From positions 1-21,643 of the IMG/VR virus record IMGVR_UViG_3300023175_000232: 21,643 nucleotides of DNA; one strand, given 5' to 3'. This DNA comes from a virus. Within the stretch, counting starts at the first letter, position 1. Each line of letters opens with the position of its first letter. A model generated the notes under the pieces. The model did not search any database. It was not told the DNA's origin and saw only the letters and a list, made by a program, of their open reading frames with translations. Below are positions 1 to 6,348 of this stretch, in pieces. A program made the position numbers and the translations under genes.

Positions 1-505
1 CAGCATTGTTGAGTTTGTATGCTTCTACAAAGTCCTTGTAGTTAGTTACCTGTGCGCCATTGATAATATACTCAATGTTATCATCTACACCCATAGCAAA
101 CTTATTAAGATTCTCTCGTATGTTTACAACTTTGGGTTTGTCTTCCTTATCTGCTACATAGGAAGCTGCTTGTGATAGCCAAACATCTTTCTGTTTGTCA
201 ATGAAAGCTGCTGTTGATTCTGTCAACCAACCCAACTTACTCCAACAGTAAAAATATTTAGCAACTGAATAAAAAGTAGAGTCAGGCAACTTGAGGATAG
301 AGGACACTGTGTCCTTGTCCCAGTTTGCTTTTGCCCACTTTTTAAATTGTGTGACACCTACCTTATCCTGTATCTCATAATGCACGAAATACAGACAACC
401 GCGTAAAGCTATGTCTCGTTCTGTATCATCGGTGAGCAGTTTAAACTCTGCCCACTTAGGTTCCGGCAACACATAGGTGCTGCGTGCTCGTTTAGTTTTT
501 GCCAT
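1..505 (-). CDS. Hypothetical protein, C-terminus beyond window
   Basis: Open from the ATG at 503-505 to the window edge (168 codons seen), so the C-terminus is missing. The start has a strong ribosome site (AAGGAG at 511-517, six bases before the ATG). The protein begins MAKTKRARSTYVLPEPKW and is a soluble, mixed-charge polypeptide rich in Trp and Tyr, with no membrane segment or metal motif. I do not recognise the family. It has its own near-perfect sigma-70 promoter just upstream, which is unusual here because most genes are translationally coupled to the gene before. That suggests it opens a new early transcription unit running out of the window. Real gene: confident. Function: unknown. 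Confidence 0.8.
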   Translation of the reverse strand, partial: MAKTKRARSTYVLPEPKWAEFKLLTDDTERDIALRGCLYFVHYEIQDKVGVTQFKKWAKANWDKDTVSSILKLPDSTFYSVAKYFYCWSKLGWLTESTAAFIDKQKDVWLSQAASYVADKEDKPKVVNIRENLNKFAMGVDDNIEYIINGAQVTNYKDFVEAYKLNNA

Positions 506-532
506 GATGGACTCCTTCTATTCATACTACTA

Positions 533-562
533 ATTATAACAGAAAGAATCCTTAAATGTCAA
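533..562 (-). promoter_or_regulatory. Sigma-70 promoter, consensus -35 and -10
   Basis: On the minus strand TTGACA lies at 557-562 and TATAAT at 533-538, separated by 18 bases. Both hexamers match the bacterial sigma-70 consensus exactly. The predicted start near 526 leaves a leader of about 20 bases containing the ribosome site of the gene starting at 505. The -35 box overlaps the last codons of the gene ending at 552. Confidence 0.8.
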
Positions 563-1070
563 GCTCTTTTATGTAATCTTCCACAGATATTGAGGGGACA
601 TCGGGGATAGGTGTAGATTCTTGGCTAATAATTCTACGGATACCTTTGTGCTGTATGGACTTGAATATAAGATACTTTGCCCATAAATCAAATTGAGCAT
701 CCTTCATATAACTCAATCTCAACAAACGGCCAGGGCCACAATCAAATCCTAATAAGTCTATTTCTGTGGCCCCTAAGTGTATTGCTAGTTCTAGTCCAGC
801 ATTTCCGCTGTTGTTATACTGTAGAAAGTCAGGGGAGTGCCAGTTATGTTTCGGAGTATCAACATCTCCTCGCAGTGCTTTGTGTCTGTAGTAGACTGGG
901 TTATTGTAATCACTTTCATATAATGACTTCATCACCCGTTGATCCACTACACAGATATAGTCAGGAGTAAACTCCTCAAAGATTTCATTGCACCCTATTG
1001 TAGTGCCTGAAATCTTATCTAAAGGAATTGGCCTCCGAGAGAGGCCGTTTCCTATAACAGTTACCTTCAT
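552..1070 (-). CDS. DUF115/MptE-like Rossmann-fold protein
   Basis: 172 aa. It opens with a beta-strand and glycine turn (MKVTVIGNGLSRR), followed by a GCNEIF segment, a PDYICVVDQ strand, then NSGNAGLELAIHLGA and IDLLGFDCGPG. This order (GNG-S, cN, pDy-D, NSG-A, LLGfDc) is that of DUF115/6-hydroxymethylpterin-diphosphokinase-MptE-like proteins, which in phages are often uncharacterised and in bacteria sit near surface-sugar genes. The ligand is not known here. The start ATG overlaps the stop of the preceding gene as ATGA. A perfect GC hairpin sits just after the start. The alternative is a GT42-like glycosyltransferase fold; I favour only the general Rossmann assignment. Confidence 0.65.
   Translation of the reverse strand: MKVTVIGNGLSRRPIPLDKISGTTIGCNEIFEEFTPDYICVVDQRVMKSLYESDYNNPVYYRHKALRGDVDTPKHNWHSPDFLQYNNSGNAGLELAIHLGATEIDLLGFDCGPGRLLRLSYMKDAQFDLWAKYLIFKSIQHKGIRRIISQESTPIPDVPSISVEDYIKELDI
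1030..1046 (-). other. Perfect GC-rich hairpin after a start codon
   Basis: Inverted repeat with a 6 bp stem (1030-1035 GGCCTC, 1041-1046 GAGGCC) and 5-base loop, 25 to 41 bases after the A of the start at 1070. It is coding, covering residues 9 to 14. The stem uses the CGG and AGG arginine codons. It could slow initiation or elongation. A chance repeat is possible. Confidence 0.4.
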
Positions 1071-1291
1071 GTAAAGGACTTGATGTTCTTAATAATAACA
1101 GAACGCCAGCCGTTGTTTTCAGTATCAAAAACAACTAGATTAGTTTCAGGAGCTGTTCTGGTTCCTTTTGTTGCAGGCACTACACTTTCCTGTAGTGTGG
1201 CCTTCATCACACGTTCTGTGCCGTCTTTCTTTGTGAAAGTAATTGTACGCACACCTGTCTGTAGTGCGCTAACGTAATCTTCTCTGCTCAT
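1067..1291 (-). CDS. WYL_2-like SH3 beta-barrel phage protein
   Basis: 74 aa from the preferred ATG at 1291, which has GGAG six bases upstream. An in-frame ATG at 1303 overlaps the previous stop as TAATG but lacks its own ribosome site. The pattern is that of the small phage Sm-like/SH3 fold family (WYL_2, DUF2693): FTKKDGTERVMKATL near residue 20 and VVFDTENNGWRSVIIKNIKSF at the C-terminus. Family members are common in T4-like phages; their role is not established, and nucleic-acid binding is a guess from the fold. The stop overlaps the next start (ATGA). Confidence 0.7.
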   Translation of the reverse strand: MSREDYVSALQTGVRTITFTKKDGTERVMKATLQESVVPATKGTRTAPETNLVVFDTENNGWRSVIIKNIKSFT

Positions 1292-1302
1292 TTCATTCTC
1301 CA

Positions 1303-1578
1303 TTATATTACAATACCGGAAGTAAACTCTCGCCAGGCTTTCTCAACGGCAGGATTTATTTCCATCACAGTTACAATCTGTCCTGCTCCAAATGTCACTT
1401 GTTTAGGATCTTCAATCCCTGCCATACTGACACCTTTAGCAAAACCCATACCTTGCTGGCTATGAACAATCATACGTGGGTCATCAATAGTTACACCCTC
1501 TGGACTGTCACTTACAAACTTACCAACAAATTCACCTACAGAGGTAACAACCGTCACCACATCATTCTTTTTCATCAT
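1303..1578 (-). CDS. Small Sm-like beta-rich phage protein
   Basis: 91 aa from the ATG at 1578 (or the next codon, 1575), chosen because AAAGGA lies a few bases upstream; an ATG at 1596 lacks a ribosome site and would lie deep inside the preceding gene. The sequence alternates short beta-strand stretches (NDVVTVVTSVGEFVGKFVSD, GVTIDDPRMIV, IVTVMEI), consistent with a small Sm/LSm-type barrel as found in T4-like marine phages. It has no catalytic motif. It is directly followed by the SH3-fold gene, so the two small barrels form a pair. RNA binding is possible but not shown. Confidence 0.5.
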   Translation of the reverse strand: MMKKNDVVTVVTSVGEFVGKFVSDSPEGVTIDDPRMIVHSQQGMGFAKGVSMAGIEDPKQVTFGAGQIVTVMEINPAVEKAWREFTSGIVI

Positions 1579-2485
1579 CTTTCCTTTTTCTATCAATCAG
1601 CCAACTTAACTTACTTCTTACTGACCTGTCCAATCTATTAAACTGTTCTATTTCTGTTTCTGTCAAATCAGGAGCCTCAGGTTCGATACCAAAGTCCTCG
1701 ACAGGTTCTTCTATTGTCACAAAGGATATTTTCTCACCTCTGCGCTGTAGTAATGACTGGTTGGCCGCTATCACAAGTAATATAGCCAACGGGTCAAATA
1801 CTAATACTATTAATATTACTACAAGTCGCACCGTGTTGTCAAGCATTTCTTCAGGGTTTTCATATATAAGTGCCGCTATATACTTAACCGGGCCAACTTC
1901 TGCCTCTTGCTGTAATGCTGTTTGCCGTAGTGGCCGTAAATCATCCTCAAGTGATTCAATATTCTGCAATGCCTGCTCAATGGTAGCATTGAGTCCTTGT
2001 CTTTCTTCTGCCTGTGACTGTCTTACCGCTAATGCCCCATCAGGTCCTCGTATTCTGTCATACTCTTGGAGTATTTGGACAGAGGCATCGAGACTTTCAA
2101 TGACGTTTTCCGCATCAGTAATGACACGCCTCTCGTTGGTGATTCGCCTTTCAATGCTCTCTATCTGTAGAGCATTGTTGCCTCCCATTGTAATAGTTTG
2201 TTCAATGTGTGCTTTGGATAGGAACCCATAGATTCCCATACTTGTAATAAATGATAAAATAACTACAGAGGTAGTCAAATAAACTTTGTGTAGTAGTGCT
2301 GCCGTGTCCCAATTACGATATATCCAAGAGGCGGTGACCAGTTTTGCTACTTCAAGCACTATTCCCATTGTTAAGATAGGTATAGGCACTCCTGGAAAGA
2401 TAGCCATCAGTCCTACTATTGAGAACCAACCTGCTACTGCTGATACTGCTAATGCCGAACATAACAAAAGTGCTATGAAAAACAT
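1562..2485 (-). CDS. Membrane protein with central coiled coil
   Basis: 307 aa. Residues 1-30 and about 35-60 are hydrophobic, a third segment lies near 68-92 (VYLTTSVVILSFITSMGIYG), and a fourth near 219-245 (LVVILIVLVFDPLAILLVIA). Between them, residues about 100-205 are rich in Glu, Arg, Gln and Leu with heptad spacing, a likely extracytoplasmic or cytoplasmic coiled coil. The tail is acidic. This TM-coil-TM layout resembles DUF4407-like proteins and the 'coil containing protein' annotated in T4-like marine phages. The role is unknown; membrane remodelling or exclusion are guesses. The start has GAGGA upstream and overlaps the end of the sulfotransferase-like gene. Confidence 0.6.
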   Translation of the reverse strand: MFFIALLLCSALAVSAVAGWFSIVGLMAIFPGVPIPILTMGIVLEVAKLVTASWIYRNWDTAALLHKVYLTTSVVILSFITSMGIYGFLSKAHIEQTITMGGNNALQIESIERRITNERRVITDAENVIESLDASVQILQEYDRIRGPDGALAVRQSQAEERQGLNATIEQALQNIESLEDDLRPLRQTALQQEAEVGPVKYIAALIYENPEEMLDNTVRLVVILIVLVFDPLAILLVIAANQSLLQRRGEKISFVTIEEPVEDFGIEPEAPDLTETEIEQFNRLDRSVRSKLSWLIDRKRKDDEKE

Positions 2486-3000
2486 CTGTTAAATTCCTCT
2501 ACTGTAATGCGCTCGTTTTCGTTTAATAATTTAAAATACAAACCCATTTCAGTGTCCCAATCATATGTGTTTTGAACCCATGCCCTTTTTTCTAGTTTAG
2601 GGTCTTTACGTATGTCTGGCACATAATTATTTAATTCGTTAAACAATAATATTTTGAAATTTATATCTAAGTCCAGTCTGTGTAGGAAAGGTGCTCCGTG
2701 GTACAACATGAACCTTTCGTAGTCATCATACTGTGGATGGTCTATATGATTTTGCTCAAGCCATAACTGATGCCCACTTTCAAATCTTTCTTTAGGGTCT
2801 CGCAACACAAGTATCTGTGTCTTGTCAGCCTGCTGTATCCTTTCCGGCACAATAAAAAACTTGAACCTTTCTTCTAGTGGCTGATTAGTGTCACCATATA
2901 TGTCACTGTAGGAATAACCTAGTATGTGGTGAGTCATTGACTTTGTACCACACCTACCCATTGAATACAGTATTGCTTTATCGTTTTCAACTTTTAACAT
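2473..3000 (-). CDS. Sulfotransferase-like P-loop protein
   Basis: 175 aa. Residues 11-21 (LYSMGRCGTKS) fit the 5'-phosphosulfate-binding loop of PAPS-dependent sulfotransferases, and residues 64-75 (LVLRDPKERFES) fit the 3'-phosphate-binding motif with its conserved Arg and Ser. The spacing of about 50 residues is usual for the family. If active, it would transfer sulfate from PAPS to a sugar, lipid or protein hydroxyl. At 175 aa it is short compared with typical 250-300 aa enzymes, so the acceptor-side helices are reduced. A nucleotide kinase-like P-loop is less likely because no GKT/S motif is present. Its neighbours give no substrate. Confidence 0.6.
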   Translation of the reverse strand: MLKVENDKAILYSMGRCGTKSMTHHILGYSYSDIYGDTNQPLEERFKFFIVPERIQQADKTQILVLRDPKERFESGHQLWLEQNHIDHPQYDDYERFMLYHGAPFLHRLDLDINFKILLFNELNNYVPDIRKDPKLEKRAWVQNTYDWDTEMGLYFKLLNENERITVEEFNRCFS

Positions 3001-3334
3001 TGGGTAACCACTCTATAGGAACAAAGTCAGCTAATGGCTCTTTGTTCAGTCTTATATTTAACATGGAGTTTAGACATTGAGGATCGTGGCGTTGCTGCCA
3101 CTGTAATAGAAACTCCTGCATCTTAGCATGAGACTTCTTCTCAAACTCGGCAATAGTTTCTTTTGCAAGTTCACCTTCATACTCCTTAACGTACTTGGAG
3201 CTACCATAATATTTTTCATAGAGCCTTTGAGGCTTGCCTGAGTATCCTATATAATAATCACCATTAGGAAAATATGTGCAATAAACTCTATGTATCTGTT
3301 TCTCTTTCGGTTTCCGTGTTTTCTTCTTCGCCAT
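2987..3334 (-). CDS. GIY-YIG-like small protein
   Basis: 115 aa from the ATG at 3334, which has GAGG nine bases upstream; an ORF start at 3349 is less well placed. After a basic N-terminus (AKKKTRKPKEKQ) comes VYCTYFPNGDYYIGYSGKP, which matches the two-strand GIY-YIG core (degenerate GIY, intact YIG), then an Arg and KYYGSSKYV as in Seg-type endonucleases, and a later helix with Glu. It could be a free-standing homing nuclease or a repurposed domain; it lacks a clear DNA-binding C-terminal module. It starts just after an exact late-type promoter motif. Confidence 0.5.
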   Translation of the reverse strand: MAKKKTRKPKEKQIHRVYCTYFPNGDYYIGYSGKPQRLYEKYYGSSKYVKEYEGELAKETIAEFEKKSHAKMQEFLLQWQQRHDPQCLNSMLNIRLNKEPLADFVPIEWLPNVKS

Positions 3335-3470
3335 CAAGTACATCCTCATTATCAGATGTACTATTTATATTGTCTTTCTTACCGAAGATACGGTCCCAAT
3401 TTTCGTTGTAAGCCTGTTGATCTATTTTGCGATACCTGGAGCCCTTACCGCCGTGCCATTTGTCTGTCAT
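3288..3470 (-). CDS. Small conserved phage protein (GGKGSRYR)
   Basis: 60 aa. The N-terminal half (WHGGKGSRYRKIDQQAYNEN, then WDRIFGKK) follows a pattern I recognise from small hypothetical proteins of many tailed phages. The C-terminal half is a disordered acidic and Thr-rich tail. The role is unknown. The start ATG overlaps the stop of the zinc-ribbon gene (ATGA), and AGGTGAAG lies upstream. It overlaps the GIY-YIG-like gene by about 47 bases. Confidence 0.6.
   Translation of the reverse strand: MTDKWHGGKGSRYRKIDQQAYNENWDRIFGKKDNINSTSDNEDVLDGEEENTETERETDT
3362..3369 (-). promoter_or_regulatory. Late promoter motif TATAAATA
   Basis: An exact TATAAATA, the T4 late promoter -10 element (NATAAATA in T4-like cyanophages), lies 28 bases before the ATG at 3334. 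The predicted start near 3356 leaves a leader of about 22 bases carrying the GAGG ribosome site. It overlaps coding sequence of the 60 aa gene but is not in a Tyr-Lys-Tyr codon context, unlike other copies in the window. Confidence 0.55.
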
Positions 3471-3625
3471 TGTGCATCTTCACCTAAGTCTAGTCCATTA
3501 TCAATACCTGTTGCACAATATGGGCAAAAGATAGGATCATCAGGCGTGTTATCCTCGTCCCATGTCACCATGTATTCGACACCACAATGCTCGCAATAAT
3601 GTTCTACTGTTGTTTTATTTGACAT
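3467..3625 (-). CDS. Small zinc-ribbon protein
   Basis: 52 aa. Start ATG at 3623-3625 with AGGA eight bases upstream; the stop TGA overlaps the next ATG. Two CxxC knuckles (CEHC near residues 12-15, CPYC near 34-37) separated by about 18 residues form a rubredoxin-like or zinc-ribbon site. The rest is acidic. It overlaps the end of the dCMP deaminase gene by 22 bases, so it is part of the same message. Such tiny zinc ribbons are common in phages; some bind the host transcription machinery, but nothing here shows a partner. Confidence 0.7.
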   Translation of the reverse strand: MSNKTTVEHYCEHCGVEYMVTWDEDNTPDDPIFCPYCATGIDNGLDLGEDAQ

Positions 3626-4044
3626 ACTTCTATTCCTGCTTCTCGTAAAAAGTTATCTCCGCTCCCTTTAGTAGCGTTGTATTCGTTTATGTAATATGCC
3701 TGTGAGATGCCTGCCTGATATATCAGTTTAGCACACTCAATACAAGGAAAGTGCGTGACAAACAATGTAGCACCTTCACTTGAATCTGTTGACTTACACA
3801 ACTTCATTAGCGCATTTGCTTCTGCGTGTAAGACTTCTGGTTTACTTGTGTAGTATATATTAGTTCCTGTATCTACTACATCTTCACACTCGTTAGTCCA
3901 GCCTGAGGGCATACCATTGTAACCTATAGACAGTATCCTGTTATCTTTTACAATGACACACCCTACTTGTAGTTTCTTTGCTGTTGATAGCTTTGCTGTT
4001 TCTTCTGCTATCTTAGCGTAATACTGTAACCATTTTAGGCCCAT
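3604..4044 (-). CDS. dCMP/cytidine deaminase
   Basis: 146 aa. It deaminates dCMP to dUMP, the substrate for ThyX, in the cytoplasm. The zinc-dependent deaminase core is complete: H73-A-E75 supplies the zinc ligand and the catalytic Glu, and P100-C101-I-E-C104 the two cysteine ligands. GYNGMPSG at 41-48 is typical of dCMP deaminases. It is shorter than the T4 enzyme (about 190 aa), so the allosteric region is reduced. It overlaps the nrdB stop by ten bases and sits in the same unit as ribonucleotide reductase and, further upstream, thyX, which supports a role in dTTP supply. Confidence 0.9.
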   Translation of the reverse strand: MGLKWLQYYAKIAEETAKLSTAKKLQVGCVIVKDNRILSIGYNGMPSGWTNECEDVVDTGTNIYYTSKPEVLHAEANALMKLCKSTDSSEGATLFVTHFPCIECAKLIYQAGISQAYYINEYNATKGSGDNFLREAGIEVCQIKQQ

Positions 4045-5015
4045 ACTTCGTCCCAGGTACCTGTTGTCGCACCACGTGCATAGTCTGTTGCTCTGTTCTC
4101 AAAGAAGTTTGTGTGAGTAGGAGCATTTATCATTTCCTCAACCCACAACAAAGGATTCTTCTTAACTTTGAAAATACCTTTGAGGCCCAAAGTAATGAGA
4201 CGCCTATCACAAATATATCTTATATATGTCTTTACATCTTCTGGTGTCAGGCCTTCCATTGGGCCCATAGCAAATGCCAAGTCAATAAACTTGTCCTCAA
4301 GTTCTACCATCTTCTCAGCAATAGTGTATATAGAGGACTTCAGTTTGTCATTCCAAATATCAATGTTCTCCTCTACGTACTCACGGAACAACTTAATCAT
4401 AGACTCAGCGTGCTGTGTCTCGTCAACAATAGACCATGTAACAATCTGTCCCATGCCCTTCATCTTACCATGGCGTGGAAAGTTCAGCAACATAATGAAC
4501 GAGCTGAACAACTGCATACCTTCTGTAAACGCTGAGAAGGCGGCAATGTTTGTTGCTACTGATTCTACAGTGCCATTCTTGTTTGACATATCCATGAAGT
4601 ATTCGTGCTTGTCTTTCATAGCGTCATACTCAAGGAACTCGTTGTACGTAGACTCAGGCATACCTAGTGTCTCAATTAGATGTGAGTATGCTGCTACGTG
4701 CAATGCCTCTCGTGCTGCGAATCCTGCTAACATCATACGGACTTCAGGTTGCTTGAAGTATGGGAGATAGTTATTGACATAGCCACCTGCTACGTCAATG
4801 TCACCCTGTGTGAAAAAACGAAAGATGTTTGTAAGAAATGCTTTCTCTTCCTTTGTAAGTTTGTCCTTCCAGTCTTTTACATCCTCTGCCATCGGAACTT
4901 CCGTGTGTAACCAATGTGACTGTTCGTGCTTCAACCAAGCCTCGTATGCCCAAGCATAGTTAAAAGGTTTAAAGTATGAGCGTTCTTCCGTTAATCGTTT
5001 GTTATTCGGTGACAT
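4035..5015 (-). CDS. nrdB: Ribonucleotide reductase class Ia, beta subunit
   Basis: 326 aa, ferritin-like radical subunit that generates the tyrosyl radical passed to NrdA for reduction of ribonucleoside diphosphates. Metal ligands align with E. coli R2 by spacing: D72, E103, H106, E165, E199 and H202. The radical tyrosine is Y110, at the E-x2-H-x3-Y spacing of Y122. The C-terminus (WDEVWA) is the flexible peptide expected to dock on NrdA. Start ATG has GGAG eight bases upstream and overlaps the gene before. The gene is separated from nrdA by a desaturase and a GNAT-like gene, an uncommon arrangement. Confidence 0.95.
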   Translation of the reverse strand: MSPNNKRLTEERSYFKPFNYAWAYEAWLKHEQSHWLHTEVPMAEDVKDWKDKLTKEEKAFLTNIFRFFTQGDIDVAGGYVNNYLPYFKQPEVRMMLAGFAAREALHVAAYSHLIETLGMPESTYNEFLEYDAMKDKHEYFMDMSNKNGTVESVATNIAAFSAFTEGMQLFSSFIMLLNFPRHGKMKGMGQIVTWSIVDETQHAESMIKLFREYVEENIDIWNDKLKSSIYTIAEKMVELEDKFIDLAFAMGPMEGLTPEDVKTYIRYICDRRLITLGLKGIFKVKKNPLLWVEEMINAPTHTNFFENRATDYARGATTGTWDEVWA

Positions 5016-5656
5016 TCAAGGTTCTCCAAAAATTGTTTTTCGTATGTCCAGTCGAAAAGATAGTAGTATACAAATTGTTCTGCGTTTCTTATTAAGTAAG
5101 TACCCTCACACATTTTTGATTGTCTCATTCTAACGCCAGGTTTTCTATATTGTTTTACAATTAAATTACCTTTACGTTCTTCAGAGTATTCAGGATACCT
5201 ACTAGGGTCATTTAATTTTACCCCTTTGTGTAGGAATGATTCATTATAATGTTCCAAAGTCACTGTGCCGCCCAAGTACCCCTGCTGAATAGCACAATCT
5301 TCTAATACGAAAAAAAGTTCACTTGTGATAGCAGAGGCGGTTAATCCTAATCCTTTACTTCTTAAATAACCAGGCACTTGATATGCTCTAGACTGTACAT
5401 ATATATTAGAATCCCAATCGCTAGGATACCAACCGTGTCCAGTAACAATTCTCCCGCCTTCAGTTTTTATTGCATATCCTGCTCTAGGGCCATCGAATCT
5501 TTTTTCTTTATATAAAAGATATAATAATGTATGTGGTTTATTTTCCCAATCTATCGGGTCCATATTTACAGCATTAGGCCTATCATCCCCTATCGCATTG
5601 CTACAAAACTCTAACATATGTAACAATGGAAAGGAGCTATTCACTATTTGAATCAT
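4991..5656 (-). CDS. Putative GNAT-like protein
   Basis: 221 aa, family not certain. Residues about 85-150 show a pattern like a GNAT acyl-CoA binding core: a strand, then YLRSKGLGLTASAI (resembling the R/Q-x2-G-x-G/A loop), a helix, and later TLEHYNESFLHKGVKL, similar to the Asn-containing helix before the last strand. The C-terminal 70 residues are aromatic-rich (VYYYLFDW). No signal peptide or membrane segment is seen. The start overlaps the desaturase stop (ATGA) and its end overlaps nrdB by 25 bases, so it is co-translated with both. The link to desaturase could mean an acyl-modifying role, but this is inference. Confidence 0.45.
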   Translation of the reverse strand: MIQIVNSSFPLLHMLEFCSNAIGDDRPNAVNMDPIDWENKPHTLLYLLYKEKRFDGPRAGYAIKTEGGRIVTGHGWYPSDWDSNIYVQSRAYQVPGYLRSKGLGLTASAITSELFFVLEDCAIQQGYLGGTVTLEHYNESFLHKGVKLNDPSRYPEYSEERKGNLIVKQYRKPGVRMRQSKMCEGTYLIRNAEQFVYYYLFDWTYEKQFLENLECHRITND

Positions 5657-6348
5657 GTAGTTTTTACCTTATTAATTACCCACCACCCTATGTCTTTTGT
5701 AGGATGGAACATAGGACTGCTCATTTTTTGATGGTGGTTGTCGTGCCAACCTTCACCAAAAGTTATCCAACCAACCCATTCATCATTATGAGGATATGCT
5801 TCTCTATGCGAGTAGGAAAGAATTAATCCTATTATGCCTCTGGACAACCCTGCAGGCAACATCCAAAGATAAATTATAGCAAAAGGTTCAATCAATATAC
5901 CTATAAGTGCAATCCACAAAAACATAAATTTTAAATAGTGTTTATGTTGAATGACTAGCATATTATCTTTAGCTAAGTCTTTCACATAACTCAAATCTAC
6001 ATTCTCAGGATAACCAAAGTGTGCTTTAAAAAAGCCCATCAAGGTTGGAGAGTGTGGATCCTTTTCAGTCTCAATGAATCGGTGATGTTGTCTATGTACC
6101 GAAGCCCATTGTAAAGCAGAACCCTGTAAGCTGATATGTGCAAAGAAAAGACATACTAACTGAAACCATTTATTACACTTAAAAGAATGGTGTGATAGGT
6201 ATCTGTGATAATACACTGTGGTACCCAAACAAGTTATGCCAAAGTACATGAAAGCCGTTAATGCCCACTGCCACCAAGTACCATATAAAATCATAGGTAT
6301 CAGTGACAGATACATAGGAATAGTAATGTATCCAATATTAAATTTCAC
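5653..6348 (-). CDS. Membrane fatty-acid desaturase, three histidine boxes
   Basis: 231 aa. It would insert a double bond in a fatty acyl chain, probably delta-9, using a di-iron centre at the membrane. All three histidine boxes are present: H48-RYLS-H53-H54, H85-RQ-H88-H89, and H202-DN-H205-H206 preceded by GEGW, the typical acyl-CoA/acyl-lipid desaturase order. Hydrophobic segments near 8-45, 62-82 and 140-178 give the usual four-helix layout. It is compact (family usually 250-320 aa). Start is GTG, overlapping the nrdA stop as TAGTG, with GAGG just upstream. It is AT-rich compared with nrdA. The substrate (host acyl lipid) is inferred. Confidence 0.88.
   Translation of the reverse strand: MKFNIGYITIPMYLSLIPMILYGTWWQWALTAFMYFGITCLGTTVYYHRYLSHHSFKCNKWFQLVCLFFAHISLQGSALQWASVHRQHHRFIETEKDPHSPTLMGFFKAHFGYPENVDLSYVKDLAKDNMLVIQHKHYLKFMFLWIALIGILIEPFAIIYLWMLPAGLSRGIIGLILSYSHREAYPHNDEWVGWITFGEGWHDNHHQKMSSPMFHPTKDIGWWVINKVKTT

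Noticed and set aside
4168-4770. 200-codon open frame on the plus strand
   Set aside because: It lies entirely over nrdB, whose metal ligands and radical Tyr are intact; no ribosome site and no recognisable protein.
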